A stretch of 64,000 nt of DNA, taken from positions 62,001-126,000 of the forward strand of contig ML769393.1 in NCBI GenBank assembly GCA_009733575.1. Direction: 5' to 3'. Under the pieces are notes generated by a model. That model worked only from the letters and a program-made list of their open reading frames with translations. It was not told the origin of the DNA and searched no databases. Positions 45,017-58,030 of this stretch are shown piece after piece. This DNA is from Gymnopus androsaceus JB14. Taxonomy: Eukaryota > Basidiomycota > Agaricomycetes > Agaricales > Omphalotaceae. The first letter of the stretch is position 1. The number at the start of each line of letters is the position of its first letter. The position numbers were made by a program, and so were the translations under genes.

Positions 45017-48000
45017 GAGCGAATATGTTTAGTTCTGCTAGTCGCACATGCTTCGTGCGTGCGTGCTTTCCAATAGTGTTTGAATACAATCTCATTGGTC
45101 CATTTTAAGTAGTGTGAACCTTTATACCGTTATGACGCTTCGTAGGATGATCCACTCGTGCTTGAAAACATTGCGAAACATAGCAGATAATCGCCGGGGT
45201 TAGGAAGTAGTCCTCGCCCTAGCTCCTATATGACGAATTTTCTTCGGAAATTTCTTTGTGATATCTACTAATCCGAATCAGCTGTGACATCAGTACATCA
45301 ACATTCAAAACAGTTCAGATTTTTCGATTTAACCACTCATCCCAGGGGAGAACTACGCGATGAGCCTTATTTGAAACACACACTCCCATTGAAGCTGCTG
45401 AAATCATCCTCCCCACAACGATGTCCAACGATGTCCTGGGCTTGGAGCTAAAACTTTTATAACTTCTTCCGACAAAGATTGTAAGGGTCTCGAGACACAT
45501 GACTTCAAGATGGCTGCTGACTCACAAACTCGTTAACAGTCGGCAGAGTGGACAAGTGACTCAAAAAACGTTCATCCTCAGAAGCAATATCTGATAACAG
45601 GAGCTTTGAATGTGGATGAAAGGCGTGTTCGTTGACCCAGTGCGACCTGTCTTCAGGGCCCCTAGCCCATTACAACTGTTGCTTTATGGCACACTAGCTA
45701 ATATCTTATGAGCACCGAAGTCCGACGAGAAGCAGGATTGTGCTCCTCGATGCTTGAAGATCGTTAGTAGACAATCTGCGATAACCCTGACGCCGCCTTG
45801 AACATACCAAGCTGATTCGCATTTGGCAGATAGTGAGTAAGTTTGATAAAGGTGCAGAGTTTCGATATTCAATGCAAGTCTTTACGCTTCGAATTAATCC
45901 TGTAAGTATTCGAGTTCTGACGCCTCTCTATCGGTACGCCTTATCGTCGATTCGTTGCAGTGTGGATTAGAATTATTGACATGCGATTTTAGATGGAGAC
46001 TATTTACATGCAACGCCCCTTCTATTCGCAGCTTAGCGTGGTTTAACGATCAGCGACTTTAAGCTCTTTTGCGTACTCTCGTGTTCTCCAGCCCCTATGA
46101 GTCCTATAATCTCGGACCTGACCCATTAATACGGATCCGAGAGCGTCGTGAACCTTCAAGACCCGTTAATGGTCATGCTAGCCACAAGAACGCCTTGATG
46201 ACCGGTCGGTTTAGTGAGATGAAGTGGAGAAGCGAGATAACTTCTCTTTCTGTTTGTCACGAGGGAAACTATGTACTTTTTGCTCAACCCTATCTCAACA
46301 GAGTGTCTTTCGCCTCCAGTTCGCCTATTTCTACAGGCAATCAACTGGAGACGGAAAGGTTCAAAAAAATTTTTTTTTTTGCTGTTTCAGAAGTGGTAAG
46401 TACGGCTCGAGCAAAACATTTCTATTCCGGAGGTGCTACACATATCTCCTGAAGCTGTTATGTTTACCGGAAATTTTCAGGTTCGTTCAAGTTCCCGCAA
46501 CCGAGGGCTTCAAGTTTTGATCCTCGCCGTTCAAAATGAAAAGAGCGCTCTCTATCACATCAATAGGTGAACAACCCTCACGCTCTCGTTGTCAATGAGG
46601 TACTGACCCGATGTCATCGTGGTGTACATAGAGCGAAATTCCACTGGATAAATTTTTTACAGCCTGAGTGTGTTACGCGACGCTGCTACCGACTCATACA
46701 ACAACTCAAACAAGGGTATCAAAGCGGGTACAATCCAATATGTCTTACGTCCGATTTGTTGCTTTACTTACCTGCAAATAGGTTTTCTAGAGTGGTTTTG
46801 AGTCACCATCAGAATATCGATGCTGTGCGACGCTTAGGCGGCATACATCCAGCTTTTAATAGGAAGGGATGATGAATACCGTTGTCGTTTGTTTTAAGAC
46901 CACTGGCAGCGTCCTCTATGGCGGTTTGATTCATGCATATAACGCTTTCCAAACTACAGAAAGCCTTGCAAAAGCAGACACTATCTTCGTAGATGATGTA
47001 CTGTAGTCTCTGGTGCTACACCTCTCCATTACTCTGCCTATATGCGGTCGTCAAGTCTGACGAAAGATCGGGGATTACTCAAGATGATAGGCTTTGCCAA
47101 TAGTATTATTTATATAGCCATTTCCTCAAATCACGGACTGGACTGGCAGTGGAGTTATATCATTTGCGCGTATCTGATAGACGCTCAATCTCAATGCGAC
47201 TTGCAGACCCAGTCTCGACTCTTGTTGAGGAGTCGATGTATCGCCGTGTGTTTGAATGTCGCAATTCAGTATTTCGAGCTCGATCACCATTCCCATTGAA
47301 TCGATGCCTATTAACCTACTGTAACTTATGTACTTATCGTAAGTATGACAATGTTTTTCTGTTTTCTGTAATGCAACTGCGGTGGATTTGCAGTAGGTTT
47401 GATTTCCTTCAGGGTGACGATTGGTTGGAGGATCAGTCACAGAAATTTGTTGGAAATTTGGGGTCTTTCACAGAAAAGGACGGTGAAACATTCCAGGTGA
47501 ATTCTCGGTGAATAAAGACGAACTCTTTGTATCCGGCCAGTACTGAAGTATTTTTGAACAGGGAGGACGAAGCCACGCCGGATGGCCGCATCGGCATCTA
47601 TATTTTATTTGCGTGCCGAGAAACTGCGTTCAGTTCTTCTTCATTCATCTCAATTCTCATCTGGATATAGAAATCACGCGGCGTAAAAGAAGCATCACTT
47701 GCGGATCCCTTCAAGAGCATTTCCTTGTAAAGAAATAATACAGAAATGATTGGATTGGACTTCATACAGTCGATGAACTGGCCATGAGATGGAACGAGGG
47801 GATTGAGTGGATTGTGGTTCTGAACAGAACTTCTGCCCTAGCCTACGGCGATCTGAAGATTTTATAGGCCAAGATGTGATCCTCGGAAAGTATTTGGTCT
47901 ATTTTCCGGCCTTTATTTCTACATAGTACTTAATACCGTTCTCCCGTTTCTTCCTCGTCCATCTTAAACTGACATCATTCCTCCCCGACATTTACAAAGC

Positions 48001-48049
48001 AGGTAAATCGATTCGCTGGTTTTCAGATATAGTCTAAAAGCTGCGTAGG
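45017..48049. other. Three-kilobase region without a recognisable gene
   Basis: Minus-strand scraps at 45315-45872 look protein-like (for example LLSDIASEDERFLSHLSTLP and NIETLHLYQTYSLSAKCES) but are broken by stops. They may be gene relics of a family I cannot name. I see no RNA genes or terminal-repeat elements. The last about 100 bp, pyrimidine-rich, should be the leader of the 48-kb gene. Confidence 0.4.
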
Positions 48050-50123
48050 ATGTCATCTCTGTACGGTTTTCTTGGAAAACAGTTTCCGTCACCGAGATCC
48101 TCGTACTCCTTCGATTTCAGCCATCACGACATGCCAAACGACTACTGGGATGATTTTGGCCGATCGCACAGATCTGTAAACGAACATGCATTTCCCTCAT
48201 CTCATCCTCGCTCTCGGCTTCCATCTTTGAATGGACTTGCTTCCTCATTGACGTATGCTCACCGCCCGAACGCGTCAACGACACAAAATTCTTTACGCGT
48301 CGTTGTCGACCCCCACATTTCTTATTCACCTCAGACTCCTGTAGAAGCCAGTTCTATCTTTTCCCCAGAGACTTCACCAGTTTGGACTGGCTCTTCCTCT
48401 TCCTCCACAGTTGCCTCACCTGCATCATCTATATTTCCGTCGCGATTCGTTAAAGAGGAGGAGCCCGAGTCTCCCAAATTTATTATCGAGCCTTTACTTC
48501 CTTCATCGCTCGTTAACAAGCGGCTATCCTCATCCTCTCCAGCACCAGTATCTCCACTCACCCAGGCCGAGCTCGAATCACAGCTGCTTTTATCACAGGC
48601 TCTTGCTCCTCCTACTGAGGTTCCCTTGCGTGCGACACAAGCCTGTACCGAGATGAGACAGATGATGCGGTCGTTTAGACTCAATCCGTTCTCAATCCTT
48701 ACTAGCAATGGCAAAGACCCAAAATCGGACAGTGGTCCGGTGTTGACGTGGTGTGGAGAAATAGCTGGGCCTCTGGAGGAGCCACCGCAGATATTCGAAT
48801 GGCAACTGCAAGGCTACAGCAGTGGCTTAGAAGCTGAATTGCCAAAGCTCATCGTGATGGACGATGTAGACGACTTTTTCAATATGGCTGAAGAAGATGG
48901 TACTAGCGGCCTCGAGGCAGTTTCAGGGGAAGAAATCGAAATCCCCGATGATCTCTCCCTCGTTGCTACTATCCGAAGCTGCGAGTAGTTCGGGCTTCTC
49001 CACTCCGGCAGAAACAGAGGCTAGTCATCTCGGGTATATCGGCTCACTCTCTAGGGCATCCTTCGTTCCGCGCTTTTATCAGAATATGGATATTGAGCAA
49101 CGAGCGGGGAGCGCTGATTCTGGGTATGAAAGCACTGCATCGTCGGCGCATAGCTCCCAGGTTATCGATGAGCGATCATATCGCATCGTTGGTGATCGAC
49201 GCTTCCATCCAGAAACACATCATACTGCGCACGGTCTTCCACTACACAAGAAACGGAGACTCGATACGCGTCTAAACACGGTGATTAGCCCACGCGAAAG
49301 TAAGTCTGTCTATTAATATTCCTCGAGGCCGATTGTTGATGGGTTCGCTGTATAGGCTGCCCTCCACCTTACGATTCTAGCTCCGGTGCAAGCCAAGTTT
49401 ACGGATACGAGGCCGTCCTTTCTTCAAGTGTTTCTTCTGGAACTCCAACTTCGGGTGGCAGCCCTTTTCGTACGCTTGAATCCCAAGGAAGCTTGAGTAC
49501 GTCTCGTGGTTCAAAAGGTGAGAATCATCTAGCTCCTGCATGAATGAACCTCATAATCAATACTATTTTAGCATTCGCTCAATCATCAACTCACGATCCG
49601 CATCACCGACGTTCATCATCTGGATCCATGCACCTTCCGACTCTTCTGAATGCAAACTCCATCATCCCAAGCTCTTCGTCTTTATCCTCCTCCAGCAACT
49701 CGTTCAAACCGGTATTTGGACATGCATCTGATAGTCAAATCATCTCTCGTTCTTCCTCTTCCTCATCTTCCAGCGGATGCTTCCAGTGTCCCCTCCGTCC
49801 AGGACGTTGCTAATATATGGGCAAACGCAGCGAACCCGGAACCAGCCCCGCGCTTGCGTGAGCCTGGGTCGGAGTATCAGCATTTGAGAAAAAAAACCCC
49901 ATGGAGGGACACAGACATGTATTCAGAGCTCCCGCATGGCTCACGACTCGAACCGATACGGCAGCCCTCGTTATACGCTCCTGGCATACCCATAGCTAGA
50001 ACCGAGATGCCTGATTCAACATTGTCGTGTTCGTCCTCTGCTTCACATGCACCTCTTCAGCACTATGGACAAGCAGCAGCAGTTTGCGCATCTTCAAGGC
50101 AGACCGAGTCGCCCGTTGCTTAG
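48050..50123 (+). CDS. Ser/Pro-rich disordered fungal protein, function unknown
   Basis: ATG 48050 gives MSSLYGFLGKQFPSPRSSYS and an open frame to 48988. It includes a more ordered block, EVPLRATQACTEMRQMMRSF followed by RLNPFSILTSNG, and an acidic stretch (VMDDVDDFFNMAEEDG). The reading then continues in a second frame from about 48950 (SPSLLLSEAASSSGFSTPAE, SRASFVPRFYQNM, SADSGYESTASSAHSSQ). Further exons end at 50123 (SADSGYES... then WANAANPEPAPRLREPG and SSRQTESPVA). The RATQA-EMR-MM-RLNPF block is conserved in Agaricomycete proteins as I recall them, with no assigned role. The frame change near 48950 has no usable intron, so it may be an assembly indel or two adjoining genes. SSS- and KKRR-type runs suggest a nuclear regulatory protein; that is only inference. 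Confidence 0.55.
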
Positions 50124-52037
50124 TCCATTACTAGATACTGCGGCTACGCGTTTGCGAGATTTTGCATCGGGACATCAAGGTAATCCTCACTGGCGGAGGT
50201 GATATTCCAGCAGCCTGCCTTTGGGTATGGGGTGTATGGGACTAGTACCGAAATGTATTCTGCAATCAACGGGGTATTGATTAGACGGATTTGGGCTGCT
50301 TGCTAGATGCATATCGAAATTTGAATGGATGGAGTCCAAACACAATTCCCGTTTCTATTCTCTTCCATGGATGATGTTTGGCGTTATAACTTTCCATGTA
50401 TACTTAGTTTTTACTGCTCAAGCTTGCTGTGCAACTGCTCTGACTCTCTGATTACTTTCAGCTTGCTATCGACTGTATGTTTTCCCTTACACACGTTATG
50501 ATTTCTTGCTCTTTGCTGTATCGCTGTCGACTTGTTTTCCCGGGATCTGGGTTCTGGTTTACTATGCTTGCTAATAGTTTTTTTAAATCCTACTTACATA
50601 TCCGTTATCAGTAGTAGTACATCCTTGAAGCTTAAACTCGTACTACTGTACCTATACTTGTAGCATATCTCAGAATCGTTCCAGTACACATGTACGTATC
50701 GCCGTATGTTTAATTTGCCCTTCATGTTGAATATAAAAACTCAACAGATCCTGCGTGCATGCCTGCAGTTGAACAATCATCAAATCCACGTCAATAGACT
50801 TGAGATTTACAGGGACAATCAATTATTATTAATGTTAAATCATTCGGGAAGCGCACGGGAGACTTCGTATGACCAGCTTTGACCGCGACAGGTCGGACAC
50901 GCGCGACTTAGGTAGTTGATCGTGATCGGGACGGCGCCAAGGGACGAAGGTCGTCGGAGTGCAAAGCTATAAGTACGTACATCAGTGGAGACGAAGAATC
51001 GATTGCTATTTCTGATTTTAGAAATGATTAGTGAAGTTCAAGGTTATTTAAATCAAGGCTACCATCCCAGGTGAGTCATAGGTACCTCCAGACAATCGGG
51101 GTGAACAGGCAATATCAAAGCCCTGAGCCATGAGTCTCAAAGGCAAGCCCATTTCCTTGTTGAAGCTCATTTCTCACTGTTCACCTTCGGTGGCGTAGAA
51201 GGACATAGAATTCCAGTCTTCCAGAATTCAACGCCACGATCATCACGATCAGTCCGGCATCCGTGAGTCAAAGCTGTTGAACGAAGTGAAAGTACATAGT
51301 GCTAAATTGGTGCAAAGTGTGATGATTTTTCGATAAAATATAATATTTAAACAAAATCAAGTTACAGCTCGAAGTCGGAGACACGCAAGCGAGTCTTGAA
51401 GAGAGATGTGATGTAAACGATGAGCTACTTGTATTGCCGCGCAGAAGAACAAAGTCTGAATCCATTGAAGAAACATTTCGGGAGCTTACTCAGGCTCACA
51501 GCACGAAAAAGAGTTTGAAGGTAGTATAATTTATTGGGCTATTGGGTGCAAGGTGATGACGAAAGTCCAAACTCGTATACGAGGAGCCGAGCTCAAGACC
51601 ACATCGATATCAACGTCTTGGACCAGGTTCAAGAATGCTGGTACCCAGAAGAGACATTGATTTTCGTGAATAAAAACATTAGCTCACATTGCACAAATAT
51701 CGTTTTTGAACGAGGATATCATCGTGTTCTGGCAAGTTCAGAATACTTACTCTTTGCTTACTGTGAGTCTGCGTTCTGCACGCTATCTGATTCGAGTTTT
51801 GGAGCGAAAAGACTGCGTAGTTTGTAGGAAGTAGTTGTTGAGAAAACCGTGACATGCTTTATGGACGATTAATGCGCAAGCGAACTCGAAGCGACTTGTA
51901 CGTGAGCGCGTCAACAAAGTTCAAATAGCCTGGGCGCCTACGCGGGCTTACCAAGCTGTGTTGAACCTCGACCGCCAATTTGACCAAAACTCTCCGTCAT
52001 TTCGCGAGCCTAGCTCGCCGCCGACGACAGCGCGGCG
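50124..52037. other. Intergenic with one orphan coding-like stretch
   Basis: Mostly AT-rich non-coding sequence. At about 51363-51525 the plus strand reads LQLEVGDTQASLEERCDVND and ESIEETFRELTQAHSTKKSL, a coiled-coil-like sequence preceded by an acceptor-like AAG. No start or upstream exon could be confirmed. Confidence 0.4.
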
Positions 52038-55000
52038 ATGGCAATCCAGAATTTCTACGACTCCGCGGGCGACATGAGGTCTCATCTGCAGTCTCTTCTC
52101 GATGCAAAAGAAAAGCAGCTTCAGCAGGCAGGGACACTTGGGCAGCGGGTTCTTGCCCAACAAATGGAATTGGAGGAGCGAATTCGGCAACTGCAAGAGC
52201 TAGATGCAGATAAGGGTGACGATGAAGAACTCGACCTCGAGGCCAAAGAAAGATGCAAAGAACTGGCAGAGTCTTTGATATCCTGGGATGCAGAGAATGC
52301 GCAATTGTCTAGTGCATTTGGCAATGTATGTGCATATATAGTATGTTTGATCTTCACTAACGCGATTTTCAGTCCCAGCCATCTCCGTCTATGCCAATTG
52401 CTCAGCTTCCTCGGGAGGAACCCCAGCGATCAGCAGCTTCAACGAGTTCGTCTGCTGCCCAGTCCAGGCGAGCCAAGAACGCAGCTCACAGGGCAGACGA
52501 TGTCGGTCAGTGCCAGCACTACAATTTGTAGTCTTAAGCTTATGCTTTTTTCAAAGAATTCGCTTTCGAAATCGGCAGTGGCTTGCTCAACGAAGTTCGT
52601 CGGCTGCAGAGCCTCCTCGGAGAACGCGACAAAGCTATACAGGATATGAAAGAAGAGAAGGACGATCTCGAAGCTTCTGTAGAGAGCCTTCGTAAAGCTC
52701 TCAAACAACAGGAGCAGAGTGCTGGTTCGTTCTCCTCGTGTTTCTTTTTTTCATTACTCACATTTCTTCAGACAAATACAAAGAAGAAAACTGGAACTTG
52801 GAAGTCACTCTACAAGATCTACGCACTCAGCTCTCCAATGCGCAATCCACCAGCTCTCGTCTTGATTCCGAACAGAAGCGACTTACCAAACTCCTCGCCA
52901 CTACCAGGGATACTTCCGAGCAGTTCAAGAATGACAACAGCCAACTGCAGAGTACCATTGAGGAATTGACAAACAAACATGAGACCGACATTGCTGCAGC
53001 CAGGAAACAAGCCGCCACACTCGCTCGAGACAAAGTCGACCTGCAGCAAACCATCGATACTCTCAAAACCGAAGTGGCCAGAGCTGGTCGTCGCCTTCCC
53101 CGTTTCGGTTCCCCACTAACACCCAATGGGCCTGAACCGAACGATTTCTTGACCCCAGGTGGTATATCCAATGCTGGAGATGAACTGTTCAGCAACGCTG
53201 CCTCCACGAACCGCCGTAATAAAATCAGTGATCTAGGCGCCTATGACGATGCCTTCGGTAACGAATTCGCAGACTCTCCAGACGGTAGCCCATTGCCTGG
53301 TAGTCCCTTCCGGGCCGCCAACCATCCTCTCAACGAGATCGAGGCCCTCGAACAACGTCTTGCCCATGCGCAGAGACAAATTTCGACGCTCAAGGGGACA
53401 CTTCAGCGAGAGAAGAAGGAGAAGCTGGACTTGAAGAGGAGGTTTGGAGTCAATGGCCCCGAAGACGACGAAGATCTGGATAGGGATATTGGAGAGGATG
53501 AAGATTACGAAGATGTTGGGGACGACACTGTTGGTGCGAATAGCACTATCGGTGTTGTTAATGGGAGGAGGAGAGGGGCAATGGCGTTCAAGGTCGGCGG
53601 TGGAAGAGGTGTCAGAAGAGGCAGAGGAGGCAGAGGAGGTCGTGGAGGACTTAGTCTCACGGAGCGCCTAAGCCTTGCGCGCGATCACGGCGATGAGGAA
53701 GGCTTCTCTCCCGAACGTGATACATCCGCTTCTGTGCCCCACTATACTGATGAGGATGCCGCGTTCGATGCTCAATCAGCATACGATGGTCTTGAAGGTG
53801 AAGACGAAGATCAAGTACCAGAAAATATATTCCAAGCTTCACCTTCACCAGCACTCTCAAACCGGAATAGTGTCGGCAGTATCACGAGTGTTGAAGGCAT
53901 GGATCCCAACTATTATAACTCTCTCCGCCGTACACCGTCCACGAGCTCCGTTGTTTCTGTTCAAGCCAATGGAAGCCCGCTACGCACATCACTGCTCCGT
54001 CGGTCCACACGAGGTCGGGGTACTGGTGTTGGTGTAGGGAGACGTACGAGAGGGGGCTCTGCTTGGCAAGATGGCAGACCTCCATCGTTGGTTGATCAGC
54101 CCGAGAGTTTAGCTCGTGCTTTGGGTGGAAGTCCGATGTCGACCAGAGGCGATGGTATAGGAATTATGGACGAACTGAATGCGGAGGTGATAGATATAGA
54201 GACAGCCGAATTTGGATGTCAAACGGAGCCAGAACCAGAGCCAGAGCCAGTACCGGTCGTCCCTCCGAAAGTGATGTCTGAAGTTTCTGTGCAGCACCAA
54301 CCAGAACCAGAGCCGGTTGTCCCTCCGAGAGTGATGTCTGACGTTTCTATGCAGCACGAACCAGAGCCGGTACCGGTTGTCCCTCCGAAAGTGATGTCCG
54401 AAGTTTCTGTACAGCACGAACCAGAACCAGAACCAATAGTGGAGGTACCTGTCCCTCCTCCTGCTCCTGTTTTGGTCGAGACTTCGATGCAAACAGCTCA
54501 GGAGCCTGTGGTAGCGCGCGATGATGTTGCTGTACAGCATTATCCTATGCTCGTGTCCATGAGCATCAATACCGATCCCCTTCCCACGAAAGCTCATGCA
54601 GATGTGGAAGTGGAAGCTCGTATGGACGAAAAGGAAGCGCCCCGCGAGAGGAGAACTACTCTTGTCCCTGGCGACGTCTCTATCGGAAGCTCGACCGGTG
54701 ATTCCACAATAAAAAACGCGCCGGGTAGGGCTTTCCTGACTTCATTGGCTGTTGGAGAGGAAGACGATATGGATGATGATGATGAGACGGAGACAGGTGC
54801 TGAAACGGAGACTGACACCGACGACTACGAGGATGCAAGACAGAGCGTCATGGCTTCCACTCCGTCTGAGTCTAGGGAAGACTTCCATTCGATGATGACG
54901 ATGACGGACAATGAAGTTTCAGATTCGGATGATGGGGAAAGTATCAAGGCTTCAAGGTTGACTGCTAGACGAGGATACCCACCAAGTTCTTTCCGGACCT

Positions 55001-57349
55001 CGTCATTCTACGCCACCCCTGCTGGTTCTGAAGCGGCTGTTGCAGTTCCGCCGACTTCTTATGATACCAAGAGCGTAGGAGCTGACTTCTTGGTGGAGGA
55101 ACCCAAAGTCGAACCCACAGTCGAGCCCAAACCCGAGGTCAAGGAGATGTCTATCCAGACAGACGAGTGGGTACCACCAGCATCAGCTGCAATACCTCCT
55201 GTATCTATTGCTTCTCCACCGCCTGTTGCACCGTCCCCAAGCTCACCTGTGCTGTACCGAGTTGGCTCTTCAACCAAACAGCAATTCCAATTCATACCTC
55301 CTGCTTCTGCCTCAGCAACTCCCGCCCTGGCTTCAGCATCCGGTTCCAGTGCTGGCCCCACTCCCTCCCCATCCACCAGCGTTTTCAAAGAAACTGCTAC
55401 TGGATTCGCTACCATTCTCAGTACGACGAGGTCTTCACATGATCGTCGGTCGATTGATTCTGCGGTGTCTTCAGTCATTGATGATGCTTCAATCAATGGC
55501 CATGGGCCACTCGTTCGAGAGTGCCGTCTACTGCTACTACTCTTCTAGTTGATAAAACTAGACCGCCGATGTTCTCGCTTCCACCACCTCCTCGAGCCCC
55601 TCCCCCTCCTGGAAGTATGCCCCCGCCTTCGTTTATTCCGGAACGAAGGATTCCCACAAACTCGACAAGTTCTTCCGACATGCCCCCTCCGCGACCCCCT
55701 CCGCGACCCTCTTCTCCGCCACCCGCCGAACTCATTCAAAGAGCTACAACACCTACTTTTGGCGCAGTGCTTTCTGTTCCTGGCGGTAAAGGAGGGAGTG
55801 GGTTTGCTATGAGGCAGCATGGATCGAGTATGCCTCCTTCTCAAGCTGGGCTTCGACAACCTCCGTCCACCAGCAGTTTCCGTTCTGCTGCGAACGCTAC
55901 ATCGTATGGTTTACTTGCTTCTAGTGCTATCTCTTCGCTAAGAGATCGCGATCGTGTGGGGCTTTCCACTACTTCTCTCACGTCCGAACGGAGTCTTGCG
56001 TCCCCGAGGTCATCGATGTCCTCCGACCAGCAACATCCGTATATGATGGATCGCTCCCAGCATGCTTCCCACAACCAAAACATTAACCCCAACGCTCCTA
56101 CCCCGAGCAAATTTGCGGGAGATCCTCTTGCCAGTCGTAATCCGAATGCGATCAATTCCACTGATCCTGCGGTGATTCATGCGATTACTCAGACCATGAT
56201 TGGAGAGTTTTTGTACAAGTACACCAGAAAAGCACTCGGGAAGGGATACGGTACCGCTAGGCACAAGCGTTTCTTCTGGGTTCATCCTTATACCAAGACC
56301 TTATATTGGAGCTCTGCGGATCCAAACTCGACTAATGTTGCAGAGTCGAGCGCGAAGAGTGGTAAGTTTTCTTCTCAAGTTGTACACTGCGAAATGCTCA
56401 AGCCACAAAATTATCAGCTTATATTGAAGGTGTGAGGCAAGTGCTTGATCCAAATCCTATGCCTCCTGGTCTGTACCAGTACAGCGTCGTTGTCTCTACT
56501 CCTCAGCGGGAGATGAAATTCACAGCACCAACCAAGGAACGCCATGAAATTTGGTTAAATGTACGAACAAATCTCTCTTTCATAGTTGAATCTCTATGCT
56601 AACTTGGTTGCTTCCATTAGTCTCTGAAATACCTCTTGGCCCGACACGGTCCTGGTCAAGGTATGCATCCCGGAAATGCCACTGTTGTCCCCGACAGTCC
56701 CTTTTCAGGCGAAGGCTTCCTACCGGAGGATGATCGACATCTTGCGGTGAACTCGAGCCCTCAGAGTCAACGCAGTGGTCGAAGTCTCCGGAACGAAACG
56801 CCCTTCAATACTACACCCCGTGGCAAGCGAAGTCGCTCGCAAATGTCAATGGGAGGTGGATCTATTGGACGGCGTGCAGGGACTCCCGCCGCCGAGTATC
56901 TTCGCTGGAATGGACCAGAATCTCCCTACAGTCCGTCGAAATCATTCGTGGACGTTCCTGGACACGACGATGATGACGAGGATTTGGAATTTGAGCTTCA
57001 CGGAGATTCACTATCTGACGATGGTTTCGAGGGTCTCGAAAATGTTCGTGCGTGTTGTGATGGAAGACATACTGTGGGCCATTCGGGCAAGCATCATCAC
57101 CACCATCACCACCATGAATCTGGGTCCCAGAATGGAGATCATAATCATACGGGAAGTAGTAGCATTATCAGCGGTCCAGCAAGACCAGTTTCTCCCTCTG
57201 CTTGGTCGTTCCGTTCTCGAACAGGTAGTACAAATTCGCATGAGACAGGAGGAGGCTTGTTTTCATGGGGTAGAGGAAGGACCGACGATGGTAAATTAAA
57301 GTTTGGGTCCCGGCGTTCAACCAAGACAGTTCTAAGTCAAGCCCCGTAG
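52038..57349 (+). CDS. Num1/ApsA/Mcp5-like cortical anchor with C-terminal PH domain
   Basis: ATG 52038 gives MAIQNFYDSAGDMRSHLQSL, then long coiled coils (NEVRRLQSLLGERDKAIQDM; EQLKNDN- and LQQTIDTLK-type heptads) across four short exons. The large exon, about 52800-55510, has an acidic patch, an RGG tract (GGRGVRRGRGGRGGRGGLS near 53610), four diverged repeats of EPVPVVPPKVMSEVSVQH (54230-54440), and further SMQT/SIQT motifs. After Pro-rich sequence comes the Mcp5-type PH domain: MIGEFLYKYTRKALGKGYGT, HKRFFWVHPYTKTLYWSS, YSVVVSTPQREMKFTAPT and RHEIWLNSLKYLLA. The His-rich tail has eight consecutive His near 57090. Family members bind membrane phosphoinositides through the PH domain and anchor dynein for nuclear positioning. 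One frame break near 55520 has no acceptable intron. Confidence 0.88.
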
Positions 57350-58030
57350 TCTCATGGTGGCATCCACATTCTTTCGTTGTACATATCTAGTATGCATTCG
57401 TATGATTTTTCTTGTTTGCAGAGTTGTTGGGTTTTTTCTTTCGTACTTTTTCTTCATACCGTCGGTTGCTCTAGTTATGTTTTCTCCCGCTAATGATCGA
57501 TATCTTCCTCTTTACGACATACCCGTACCAGCTCTTTTTAGTTTTAGTTTCGCGGCTTTTTTGTACTTTTTGTTCAAATAACACAACATTCCTTAGACTT
57601 TTGACTAGTCGCAGTGCAGTACGTTCGCCCTACTGTACCTACTACGACTCGACGCGTCGCTACATTGAAATCTGAATTTGGTAGCATCGAGGAGCATATA
57701 ATTTTGATAAAAACGATACAAATTTCACGTTAACGTTAGTGGTACTCCGTTCAGCTGAGTGACTCAGTGGGGAGTGAGCAAACTCACCGTGACAGGAGCG
57801 ACTTCAAATCAAACAACCCTCTCCTTATCGTTCTTTAATTGAAGCACATAGTCTTCGTGATACAATATAGGTTCTTGACAATGGTATCGCCACCATTCCT
57901 GATGGACCATAAGTAGATTGGAATTGGACGGTTCCATTAGGTGTGCGCGAATAAACAGACCAAGAAAAGGAGTAAGCACAAAAAAGGAAAAGCAGTGTGA
58001 TCAAGTCGACATAGTGTAGTTTACTTTTCG
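57350..58030. other. Convergent intergenic region
   Basis: 3' flanks of the Num1-like gene and of the leftward gene below. T-rich, with no gene recognised. Confidence 0.4.

Noticed and set aside
57085..57115. Eight consecutive His codons, considered as an engineered tag or vector contamination
   Set aside because: Mixed CAT/CAC codons lie inside a long native open frame with His-rich flanks, and no vector sequence is nearby; it is a natural low-complexity run.
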